DNA of 10,282 nt, from NCBI GenBank assembly GCA_964483175.1, contig CAZAAT010000073.1:1-10282 (forward strand). Reading direction: 5' to 3'. The notes below the pieces were generated by a model. The model was not told the origin of the DNA, searched no databases, and saw only the letters and a program-made list of their open reading frames with translations. A program made the position numbers and the translations under genes. Shown in pieces: positions 1 through 7,184 of this stretch. Numbering within the stretch: position 1 is the first letter of the stretch; each line of letters begins with the position of its first letter. The DNA is from JAAYHC01 sp964483175 (lineage in GTDB: Bacteria; Bacillota; UBA5301).

Positions 1-3000
1 TGGGAATTACCGGTGCAAAACCTTCAGGGGGGCCTCCGGATTACCGCGAATCGGATCGATGTCTTAGGATTACGGGCCAATGTTGATGGCGAAGTTTTCG
101 AAAGTTCCGGGGTAGTCCATCTTAACGAACGGGTTGCGCTTGACCTTCAGTTAACTAGTAATCGTCTAAACCTTGGGGCCCATCAAAAACTGTGGGACAA
201 GGTGATCCCGGCCGGGGTCTTAGAATCCTTGGCCGGGCAGGCTTCAGTAAATCTTATGCTTAAAGGCAATCTTGATGCTCCTGTTATAGCGGGTACACTG
301 AGTTTAGCCGGCGTGCAGGCTGATTTGGTGGCCCCAACAGAAGTGGCAGTCAGTGACTTGTCTGGTGTAATTAGCTTTGCAGGGGATCAAGTCTGGACCG
401 ACCGCATCTTTTTACGGCTAGCCGGTCAACCCATCTCCCTGCATGGCCAGGTTCTGTTAGGTTCGAACCCTTACTTTAATTTTATGCTCGCTACCGAGCG
501 CTTGGGCCTGGAACGGGTGGTTGCCTGGCTTGACCAACGTGGGTTAGGTGGAGTGATCCCTGGATTTTTACGCAACAGACAGACTGCTCCGATCCAGGGC
601 GACCTTTCGCTCACTGGGACGATTTTGGGAACACTTCAGGCCCCTCTGGTTGCGGGGCAAATTAGTCTAACTAGAGGGCAGATCGCCGGAGTACCGGTTG
701 AGTCGCTGACTACTGATTTTGATTATGCGGCGCAATCTTTTAGCCTGCGTAACATCGAGCTCGGTCTGGCCCACGGGCAACAGGTGCAAGGTCACGCCAG
801 CATCACCCGGAAGGCTGACCGCTGGGGGTATTCGGGGCTTTTCCGCTATACGGATCTCGCACCTGCTTGGTTAGCGGAATTTTTGCCGCAAATCGCAATG
901 GAGCTCGGTCAAGTTGGCGGTAGAGCCTCCGGAGAGTTCGTAGTCGAAGGTGGTTTTGACGGAATGCCTAATCTGCTCAGCGGCAGTCTGCGCTTGGAGG
1001 AGCCGCAGTGGGCAGGGGGCTTACTCCAATCGATCACCGCGGATTGGACTTGGCAGGAAGGGGTTTTAGCCCTCAGATACCTGGAGGCTTTAAGTGATGT
1101 CGGCAGTGTGAGCCTTACGGGGAGATATGATTGGGAGACGCAGACAATTGAGGCCCAAGCTTTTGGGCATGAGTTGAGTCTTAAAGCAATTGTGCGCCGG
1201 TTGGCAGAGGCCGGAGTATCAGCTGAGTACCTGAATATGGTCGATGGGCAAGCTTCGGTTCGGGCCAAAGTCTCCGGGACCGTAGCTGATCCTCAATTGT
1301 CGGGGAATATAGTCGTGACAGACCCAGCTTGGCGTCAGGAGCAGTTTGATCTATTAACCACAGCTTTTTCCTATCATGACCAGGTGTTGGCAATCGAGAA
1401 GGCAGAGCTGACCCAGGGATTAGCCAGGCTGGTCATATCTGGACAGGTTAACAAGGTGTTGACCGAACCTCAGCTCTTTTTAAAAGCGAACTTGGTTGAC
1501 ACCGACGCGGCTAAATTACAAAAGTTGTTGGCGACTGATTGGCCGGTTGCGGGGATGATCAATGCCAGCCTCGACATAACCGGTAAGTGGGCGAATCCTC
1601 AGGTGAAAGGTCCGGTAAGTGTTGCCGATGGGCTGCTGATGGATATTCCAGTACAGGAATTTGGCGGAACAATCCTGTACAAACAGGGACTAGTGGAAGC
1701 CGTCAATGTTTCGGCTACTCTGGCCGGAGCTACCATGGTCGGCGATGGCCGCTATGCCGATGGGCGGATCGAAGCAGCCTTTGATTTGGCGAATCTTCGC
1801 TTAGCAGACCTAAAGATGCTGGGTTTACCAATTGATTCACTTAACGGAACCGCTGATTTTAGTGGCGTGCTAACCGGTCCGATCACCGATTTGAACCTGA
1901 CTGGGCAGATCGCGGCACGGAATGTAGCTTTCCAAGGATACCAGGTAAAAGAGGTCAAGGGGCTAATAGGCTATGATGGTGCTTCCCAAACAATAGCACT
2001 GAATTCGGTCCGACTCTACCAGGGTCAGACCAGCGCTCAGGTAACAGGAAGGATCAAGATGGCCGAAGATCCTACCTACGATTTGAGCGTGAAAATAGAT
2101 AGGGGCAACCTTGTCGACCTGGCGGGTTTCCTACCGCAGATTACTTTGCCGGAGGTTGTCGGCGGTTTTTCCGGCCAATTCCATATCGACGGTGTCGGCA
2201 GTAAAGTAAACGGCCGTGGTACAGTGCGGCTATCAAAACTTAATTACCTTGGACTTAGCTACGATGGGCAGGCTGATGTAGCCTATCAAGACGGGGTAAT
2301 CAAACTACACAACGCTACTTTATGGGATGACCGTGGTGAAATCAGACTCTCCGGGGCTTATCAACTCGGTGGGGAGTTTAGCCTTTCAGCCACCGGCAGC
2401 CAGGTTAATATCGCTCCAATCGCGACCGCGATTAGACCGGGTTTAGCGGTAACCGGCAAGGCGGATTTGACAGCGGATTTTTCCGGTACGCCGCATAATC
2501 CTCGGGGGCAGGTGAAGTTCGCCATTCACGATGGTGAGGTGGCAGGAGTAGCCTTCGATGACTTTGGCGGGGATCTGGATATTGATTCTGCCGGGATCTA
2601 TCTCTCTGGGATTACCGTGGTAACCGGGGCTAATAAAACCGTGGTTGAGGGGAGAATCCCTTGGCCGGGTGAAGAAACCGAGTTGGATTTGCGAGTTCAG
2701 ATGGCAGACGAAAGTCTTGCGTTATTGGCTGTCTTTACCGGGATGCCACTGGATATCAGCGGACAGGGGCGGATTGACTTAACAGTGACCGGGCCGTTGG
2801 CCAAACCAGCGGTTAACGGTGTAGTCGATCTGGCTGATCTGCACTTTGCCCTGCCCGGGATTTTACCCGGGAAATTCGAGCAGGTCGAGGCGAAGATTGA
2901 CTTTCAAGGGACTCGTGGTGTAATTAGAAAGGCCGAGGGATTGTATAATGGCGGGCGCTTTTCAGCCGATGGCAGCGTTGTCTTTGACAGCCTCGATACA

Positions 3001-3927
3001 GCCATGGTTGATTTAAATCTCACCGGACGCCAGGTTGGCTTCGAATTAAGCATGATGAAAGCCAAAGCCGATGCTGATTTGACGATTACCGGGCCGCTGA
3101 AGGCGCCCCTGATTAAGGGTAAAGCCGTACTTGCCGATGCGATATTCTCCTTTGCCCAAGGTAAAAAGAAATCTGGAAAAGCCTCAACCTCACCGGTTCA
3201 GCTGGATATTGACGTCACGAACAGTAATGACGTGCGGGTATTGGTCTCGGATATTGTTGATGTTCGAGCTATTGGCGAAGTTACCCTCGGCGGGACCATT
3301 GGTGAGCTAACGCTTGCCGGCCGGGCTGAGTCGACCCGGGGTACGATTACCTATGCGGATACGATCTTTACCATTACCTCAGCTACGGCGCACTTTGCCC
3401 CCCTAAACGGGGTTATTCCCAATCTGGTGCTCCAGGCGGAAACGAGAGTTCCGGATGCTGTGATCCAGTTAGCAATTACCGGTCCGACTACTGACCTTCA
3501 GTTGGCGCTTAGTTCGAATCCGCCAATGACTGAGCAGGAAATTGTTTCTAAGTTAAGCCTGCCTGGTCGGTTGAGTCAGTTAGTTCAGGGTGCTCGCGAT
3601 GGTGCCTGGGAAGAGGAGCTAATCAGACTCTTTGACGACCAGCTTAGCTCACAGGTTATGGGAGGTTTAGAATCAGTCATCCGCGAAGCGCTTCAGCTCG
3701 ATGAATTCAGAATTCGACGGGCTTTTAGCGAGGAGAATGTTCAGCTCCAGTTTGGCAAATACCTCATTGATAACCTGTACGTTACCTATACTCGGACCTT
3801 AGGTACAGAAGATCCGCTAGAGTATCTGGGCTTTGAGTACCGGATCAAACCAAACATTATTATCAACAACTCAATCAGTAGCGATGGTGATGTGAGGTTT
3901 GGAGTCGAAACCAAACTTTGGTTCTAG
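1..3927 (+). CDS. tamB: TamB-family inner-membrane-anchored translocation/lipid transport protein (5' partial)
   Basis: The reading frame is open at base 1, so the true start and the expected N-terminal signal anchor lie upstream; GTG at 13 is only the first start-like codon inside the fragment. About 1308 residues are visible, ending in TAG. Nearly all of it is amphipathic beta strand with Gly/Asp turns and recurring [TS]G-x(4-6)-P-x(3)-G motifs, as in the AsmA/TamB repeating beta-groove proteins. The C-terminal part (about 3130-3927) has the TamB (DUF490) signature: a Lys/Ser-rich loop, a Gly-rich strand series, the segment SNPPMTEQEIVSKLSLPG, a short helical stretch and terminal strands ending in LWF. 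TamB proteins span the periplasm and work with an Omp85 protein in OM assembly and phospholipid transport. bamA lies 1.5 kb downstream and no tamA is visible, so BamA is the likely partner (inference). Family assignment is firm; the exact substrate is unknown. Confidence 0.9.
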   Translation, partial: WELPVQNLQGGLRITANRIDVLGLRANVDGEVFESSGVVHLNERVALDLQLTSNRLNLGAHQKLWDKVIPAGVLESLAGQASVNLMLKGNLDAPVIAGTLSLAGVQADLVAPTEVAVSDLSGVISFAGDQVWTDRIFLRLAGQPISLHGQVLLGSNPYFNFMLATERLGLERVVAWLDQRGLGGVIPGFLRNRQTAPIQGDLSLTGTILGTLQAPLVAGQISLTRGQIAGVPVESLTTDFDYAAQSFSLRNIELGLAHGQQVQGHASITRKADRWGYSGLFRYTDLAPAWLAEFLPQIAMELGQVGGRASGEFVVEGGFDGMPNLLSGSLRLEEPQWAGGLLQSITADWTWQEGVLALRYLEALSDVGSVSLTGRYDWETQTIEAQAFGHELSLKAIVRRLAEAGVSAEYLNMVDGQASVRAKVSGTVADPQLSGNIVVTDPAWRQEQFDLLTTAFSYHDQVLAIEKAELTQGLARLVISGQVNKVLTEPQLFLKANLVDTDAAKLQKLLATDWPVAGMINASLDITGKWANPQVKGPVSVADGLLMDIPVQEFGGTILYKQGLVEAVNVSATLAGATMVGDGRYADGRIEAAFDLANLRLADLKMLGLPIDSLNGTADFSGVLTGPITDLNLTGQIAARNVAFQGYQVKEVKGLIGYDGASQTIALNSVRLYQGQTSAQVTGRIKMAEDPTYDLSVKIDRGNLVDLAGFLPQITLPEVVGGFSGQFHIDGVGSKVNGRGTVRLSKLNYLGLSYDGQADVAYQDGVIKLHNATLWDDRGEIRLSGAYQLGGEFSLSATGSQVNIAPIATAIRPGLAVTGKADLTADFSGTPHNPRGQVKFAIHDGEVAGVAFDDFGGDLDIDSAGIYLSGITVVTGANKTVVEGRIPWPGEETELDLRVQMADESLALLAVFTGMPLDISGQGRIDLTVTGPLAKPAVNGVVDLADLHFALPGILPGKFEQVEAKIDFQGTRGVIRKAEGLYNGGRFSADGSVVFDSLDTAMVDLNLTGRQVGFELSMMKAKADADLTITGPLKAPLIKGKAVLADAIFSFAQGKKKSGKASTSPVQLDIDVTNSNDVRVLVSDIVDVRAIGEVTLGGTIGELTLAGRAESTRGTITYADTIFTITSATAHFAPLNGVIPNLVLQAETRVPDAVIQLAITGPTTDLQLALSSNPPMTEQEIVSKLSLPGRLSQLVQGARDGAWEEELIRLFDDQLSSQVMGGLESVIREALQLDEFRIRRAFSEENVQLQFGKYLIDNLYVTYTRTLGTEDPLEYLGFEYRIKPNIIINNSISSDGDVRFGVETKLWF
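259..3120 (+). repeat. Tandem ~100-residue modules inside TamB
   Basis: A short motif of the form hydrophobic-[TSKED]-G followed by a Pro or hydrophobic residue and a second Gly recurs in frame. Examples are LKGNLDAPVIAG, VSGTVADPQLSG, ITGKWANPQVKG, VTGPLAKPAVNG and ITGPLKAPLIKG. The first-Gly codons fall at 265, 616, 949, 1276, 1582, 1876, 2191, 2485, 2791 and 3091. The steps are 117, 111, 109, 102, 98, 105, 98, 102 and 100 residues, so the spacing becomes very regular after 1276. Two further copies at 3292 and 3481 are closer together (67 and 63 residues), inside the C-terminal domain. The repeats have diverged at the DNA level, so this is old protein-level duplication rather than a nucleotide tandem repeat. 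Confidence 0.7.
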
Positions 3928-4028
3928 AAAAAGCTGCCAGAGCGGGCGTGTTCTGCCGATATCGACAGTATTTACAGCTGTTTGAAGGGAGGAATAAGCT
4001 CGCTCGCGGTAGAACCTCTTTTTGGTAG

Positions 4029-4035
4029 AAAGGCG
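4029..4035 (+). promoter_or_regulatory. Ribosome binding site that sets the sigma factor start
   Basis: AAAGGCGG-type purine stretch ends nine bases before ATG 4045. It favours that ATG over the in-frame TTG at 3982, which has no purine-rich site in front of it. A stronger GGGAGG at 3987-3992 has no ATG, GTG or TTG at a usable distance. Confidence 0.45.
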
Positions 4036-4044
4036 GTTTCCGGA

Positions 4045-4680
4045 ATGCTTAAGGAGTATCTAAATTCGCTTGATCCGGTCCGCTTGCTCACGGAGGATGA
4101 GGAGGCTTCTCTTTGGCATCGCTATAAAGAGCTTGATGATGCTCAGGCCCGAGCGCAGCTGATTCGCGCCTACCAACCGTTGGTGATCAAACTCTTGGCC
4201 GGGTTCTCGGTCCCCGATGAGCTCGGGATGGACCTGCTCCAAGAGGGGACGGTTGGCTTAATCGAAGCGGTTGAGAACTATGATCCGCGCCAGGGAGTTA
4301 AATTTAGTATTTATGCCCGTTATCGGATCAGAGGCCGGATTATCAACCTGCTATCACAGTACTCAACCACCAAGCGCGCAGAGATTTTGGCCGGTGATGA
4401 GTATTTGTTGGGGGTTAACCGCTGGTCAGAGGCTTGCCCCGGTCCGGAGGGGGCATTAGAAGAGTTTGAGTTGCAGCGCCAAGTGAGACAAGCCTTCGCC
4501 CGTTTGCCGCAAAAAGAGCGCCAAGCTGTGCAGGCTACGTATGTCGATTGTAAGTCTTCCCAAAGCGCTGCTACTGAATTAAGTGTAAGTTTATCGTACT
4601 TTTACAAACTACAAAAGAAAGCCCTCCGCCGGATGCGGGGGATGATGTCACGATTTATTGCTGATTCTCGCAAAGGGTAG
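4045..4680 (+). CDS. Sigma-70 family RNA polymerase sigma factor (short, group-3-like)
   Basis: 211 residues from ATG 4045. Region 2 covers about residues 15-105: LLTEDEEASLW opens it, DLLQEG (63-68) is the core-binding helix of region 2.2, and KFSIYARYRIRGRI (86-99) is the region 2.3/2.4 segment that melts and reads the -10 element. The linker at 106-142 is too short for a full region 3. Region 4 covers about 143-203, with LPQKERQ and a helix-turn-helix near 172-197 ending in KKALRRMR, which reads the -35. Size and layout resemble alternative sigma factors such as the SigH/SigI class more than the housekeeping factor, but the IRGRI element is closer to SigB/SigF/FliA types; the subgroup is unresolved. 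TTG 3982 would add 21 residues that do not look like sigma sequence. It sits between tamB and bamA, 15 bases before a membrane protein gene, so it may control envelope genes (inference). Confidence 0.85.
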   Translation: MLKEYLNSLDPVRLLTEDEEASLWHRYKELDDAQARAQLIRAYQPLVIKLLAGFSVPDELGMDLLQEGTVGLIEAVENYDPRQGVKFSIYARYRIRGRIINLLSQYSTTKRAEILAGDEYLLGVNRWSEACPGPEGALEEFELQRQVRQAFARLPQKERQAVQATYVDCKSSQSAATELSVSLSYFYKLQKKALRRMRGMMSRFIADSRKG

Positions 4681-4695
4681 GCTAGGGATAATAAG

Positions 4696-5415
4696 ATGGC
4701 AGGATTTCCAGACAAGGTTATACAGCATTTGCGCTTCGCTAAAAACTGGTTGGACCGGGCGGAGGAGGAGTACTCTAAGGAGCAAATCCTCGAAGCGGAG
4801 TTGACCCTGTCTTTGGCAGAGGCAGAGGTGCGCCACGCGTGGGAGACTAGTCGCGGTTGGGCGACCTCGGCGACGCTCAGAAAAATGCGGCGGTGGCGTT
4901 CGCAGATAGCTCTTGGTCTGGCCGTGGTAGCATTGGTGTTAGTGGGGGGATACCTGGTTAATAACCGTGAACCTGATTATCCCAATCCCGGTTTTTCTCT
5001 AGGTCAACCCGTAGTCCCAGGGCGTTGGGAGAGTCAGATTCAGTATCAGATAGTTATCAGCCCAGAGCCTAGTCCTGGTGTAACAGAGCCGCAACTGCCT
5101 TCAGCAGAAGTTGCACCGCTTCCGACTGTTGCTCCGGAAGGGCCAGCGCAGGAGGTGTCGAGGACCGAAAGTTTAGCAATAATAGCAGAATCGGTCGAGC
5201 CGGCGGTTACCGAACCGATACCAACACCGGTCTCTGAGCCGGAACCTGTACCGATTTCGGCGGTTGAGGTTGAGCCTGAGCCTGAGTCGGCACCAGAGAT
5301 GGTAGCAGAACCGATTCAACCGACTGAACTTGCTGATGAAGTTGTGTTAACTCCACCCCAGTTAAACCTGGGTGAATTATTTAAAATCGCGAATGACGTC
5401 TTAAAAGGCGAGTAG
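4696..5415 (+). CDS. Unrecognised single-pass membrane protein with Pro/Glu-rich extracytoplasmic tail
   Basis: 239 residues from ATG 4696, preceded by a modest TAGGGAT site. I do not recognise the family. Residues 1-65 are charged and helical, looking like a helical hairpin (KVIQHLRFAKNWLDRAEEEY, then EAELTLSLAEAEVRHAW). A basic patch LRKMRRWR (61-68) precedes one transmembrane helix at about 71-88. By the positive-inside rule the N-terminal domain is cytoplasmic. Residues 123-210 are low-complexity, rich in Pro, Glu, Val and Ala (for example EPIPTPVSEPEPVP), like the periplasm-spanning arm of TonB. A short non-repetitive tail (211-239) ends in a helix, LGELFKIANDVLKGE. The gene follows the sigma factor by 15 bases, so an anti-sigma or signalling role is possible, but no zinc-binding HxxxCxxC anti-sigma motif is present. 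Alternatively it is a structural link between inner membrane and wall or OM. Confidence 0.75.
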   Translation: MAGFPDKVIQHLRFAKNWLDRAEEEYSKEQILEAELTLSLAEAEVRHAWETSRGWATSATLRKMRRWRSQIALGLAVVALVLVGGYLVNNREPDYPNPGFSLGQPVVPGRWESQIQYQIVISPEPSPGVTEPQLPSAEVAPLPTVAPEGPAQEVSRTESLAIIAESVEPAVTEPIPTPVSEPEPVPISAVEVEPEPESAPEMVAEPIQPTELADEVVLTPPQLNLGELFKIANDVLKGE

Positions 5416-5435
5416 ATATAGAAAATTACTTGATT

Positions 5436-5443
5436 TAGAGGAG
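5436..5443 (+). promoter_or_regulatory. Strong ribosome binding site selecting the GTG start of bamA
   Basis: TAGAGGAGG-like sequence lies ten bases ahead of GTG 5454. The alternative ATG at 5490 has no comparable purine run at the right distance and would remove the basic n-region of the signal peptide. Confidence 0.7.
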
Positions 5444-5453
5444 GCCTATTCCA

Positions 5454-7163
5454 GTGGCAATATCCGCAGCCCGTAGAGGAAAATCCATTATGATCCTTCT
5501 TGTTGCAGCACTGTTCGGACTTGCCTGTACAGGCACTGTTCTGGCCAATGACAGCAATTTTGTTAATCCTCCGATTCGGCAAATTGAGCTAACAGGTAAT
5601 AAGTTAGTCTCCAGCAATGAGATTCTTAAGGTGATTACCCATTCCAAACTCGGAATGCCGGTTAATGAAGAAAATGTGAAAAAAGATCTGCAAGCCATCG
5701 CGGATTTGGGCTATTTTTATGATGTCCGCGCCAATTTCCGCGAGCACCAGGACGGGGTCAAGATCATCTTTCAAGTAGTTGAAAACCCGGTGGTCCAGGG
5801 GATTAAAATTAGCGGGAACTCCGCCGTGCCTACCGAGCGGGTCCGCGAGTTGATTCCGGTCAAAGACGGAGAAATTCTCAATGTTAAAACGCTGAATTCC
5901 GGCCTGCAGCAGATGCTCGAGAATGCCTTTAAAGAATATGGCGTGCCGGCCCGTATCTCAGACGTAACGGTCAGCGATACAGGGCTGATCGAGATCAAAT
6001 TGGCTGAGACGAAGATCAATCAAATTTTGCTTGAGGGCAATGAGAAGACCAAAGACTATGTAATTTTGCGGCAGATCCGTACCAAACCAGGTGATGTGCT
6101 GAACCTAATCGAGCTGAACAAGGATTTGCGCAATATATTAAACCTGGGCTTTTTCGATGATGTATCCCGCGAGTTTCGGGAGACCAATGATCCGGATGTC
6201 GTTGATCTGGTAATTACCGTCAAAGAACGCCGGACAGGCACCGCCGGAATTGGTACCGCGCTCAGTTCTAAGGATGGGCTGCTAGGCTATATTGAGATCA
6301 GTGAAGACAACCTCTTTGGTAAGGGGCAGCGGGCCGACTTTAAATGGGAGTTCGGCAAGAACAAACAGCTCTACCGGATCGGTTTTTACGAACCCTATAT
6401 CAATGAGCTGACCTCTGGAGGCTTTAACATCTATAATGAGAGCAGTGTTGACTGGAGCAGCGAAAAAGGCGACTTTACTAGCGTGGAAACCGGTATTGAT
6501 TTGAGCCTTGGTCGCAGATTAGGTGAAGACCTGCGGGGCTTTGCCAAATTACGGGTTTATGACACGAAAACCGACTATCAGGATGAGGATTTCTTAGATC
6601 AAGAGGGCAAGACCAGGTCGCTGACCTTGAGTCTGGTCAAGGACACCCGGGACTTTATCCTCCGTCCGTCTTCAGGGTCGCGCCGGGAGTTTTCGGTCGA
6701 GATCGCACCGGCTTGGATGGGCAGTGACTACCAGTTTAACCGGTACCTGGTAGACTATAGCAAGTACTTTACCGTTAACTCCAAAGGTCATGTCTTGGCC
6801 TTGCATGGACGGGTCGGTCATATCCAGGAGACCGGTGGTCTAGGGATTAATGATGCTGAGTTGTTTAGGGTTGGTGGTCCGGATACCGTTCGCGGTTATG
6901 ACTATCGCGAAGCCTTTGAAGGTGTTTCGGAGTTGGTCCTTAATGCCGAGTACCGTTTCAAGTTAGCCGATAACCTTGATGGCGTAGTCTTTTATGATCT
7001 CGGCAATGCCTGGAGCGAAGATGAAAAGATCAGGTTAAACGATCTGAAAAGCGGCATCGGTTTAGGGGTCAGGATAGATACCCCGGTCGGTGTGATGCGG
7101 ATCGATTACGGTTGGGCTGAGGGTAATGGTAAAGCGTACTTCAGCCTAGGCCAGACCTTCTAA
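5454..7163 (+). CDS. bamA: BamA, Omp85-family outer-membrane protein assembly factor
   Basis: 569 residues from GTG 5454. Residues 1-31 form a signal peptide: basic AARRGK, a hydrophobic core, and VLA before the likely cut at 31/32. Three POTRA domains follow at about 41-111 (IRQIELTGNKLVSSNEI), 113-187 (VQGIKISGNSAVPTERV) and 188-260 (INQILLEGNEKTKDYVI). Each shows the beta-alpha-alpha-beta-beta pattern with the GN turn and the GYF/GFF motif in the first and third. Residues 261-569 form the 16-strand-type barrel, with NLFGKGQ near its start, the Omp85 loop-6 motif VRGY at 479-482 within GGPDTVRGYD, and a C-terminal strand ending in Phe, as expected of an OM beta-signal. BamA folds and inserts beta-barrel proteins into the OM. 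Proteobacterial BamA has five POTRA domains and about 800 residues; this compact form could also be called TamA-like, but as the only Omp85 visible, BamA is the better call. Confidence 0.92.
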   Translation: MAISAARRGKSIMILLVAALFGLACTGTVLANDSNFVNPPIRQIELTGNKLVSSNEILKVITHSKLGMPVNEENVKKDLQAIADLGYFYDVRANFREHQDGVKIIFQVVENPVVQGIKISGNSAVPTERVRELIPVKDGEILNVKTLNSGLQQMLENAFKEYGVPARISDVTVSDTGLIEIKLAETKINQILLEGNEKTKDYVILRQIRTKPGDVLNLIELNKDLRNILNLGFFDDVSREFRETNDPDVVDLVITVKERRTGTAGIGTALSSKDGLLGYIEISEDNLFGKGQRADFKWEFGKNKQLYRIGFYEPYINELTSGGFNIYNESSVDWSSEKGDFTSVETGIDLSLGRRLGEDLRGFAKLRVYDTKTDYQDEDFLDQEGKTRSLTLSLVKDTRDFILRPSSGSRREFSVEIAPAWMGSDYQFNRYLVDYSKYFTVNSKGHVLALHGRVGHIQETGGLGINDAELFRVGGPDTVRGYDYREAFEGVSELVLNAEYRFKLADNLDGVVFYDLGNAWSEDEKIRLNDLKSGIGLGVRIDTPVGVMRIDYGWAEGNGKAYFSLGQTF

Positions 7164-7166
7164 GCC

Positions 7167-7172
7167 GAGGAG
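7167..7172 (+). promoter_or_regulatory. Ribosome binding site deciding the start at 7185
   Basis: GAGGAG directly abuts the in-frame TTG at 7173, leaving no spacing, but lies 12 bases before ATG 7185. The ATG is therefore preferred, although the spacing is a little long. Confidence 0.5.
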
Positions 7173-7184
7173 TTGAACCAGTTC

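Noticed and set aside
909..1268. Minus-strand open frame within tamB
   Set aside because: It lies wholly inside a clear TamB reading frame, its protein has no domain-like pattern and it is Ser/Pro/Arg-rich as expected of an antisense shadow.
3928..4044. Intrinsic terminator after tamB
   Set aside because: No convincing stem followed by a T run; only the short palindrome ACAGCTGT at 3974-3981 was found.
4658..4692. Promoter TTGCTG / GATAAT before the membrane protein gene
   Set aside because: The spacer would be 23 bases, too long for a sigma-A promoter, and the -10 would fall on the ribosome site.
4696..4893. Zinc-type anti-sigma domain in the cytoplasmic part of the membrane protein
   Set aside because: No HxxxCxxC motif, and no Cys at all in residues 1-65.
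5272..5286. Short GAGCCT tandem repeat as a phase-variable tract
   Set aside because: Only about two and a half units, in frame within a Pro/Glu-rich coding stretch, so it is better explained by codon repetition.
5514..5531. Lipobox (LAC) in the BamA signal peptide
   Set aside because: Around Cys25 the residues are G-L-A-C, with Gly at -3 and Leu at -2, which does not fit the lipobox; VLA before residue 32 is a normal signal peptidase I site.
5316..5698. Minus-strand open frames across the bamA start
   Set aside because: They overlap the end of the membrane protein gene and the BamA signal peptide and first POTRA domain; neither shows a ribosome site or recognisable sequence.
7173..7184. 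TTG 7173 as start of the POTRA/barrel-like gene
   Set aside because: GAGGAG touches the TTG, leaving no spacing; ATG 7185 gives a workable distance and a normal basic n-region.
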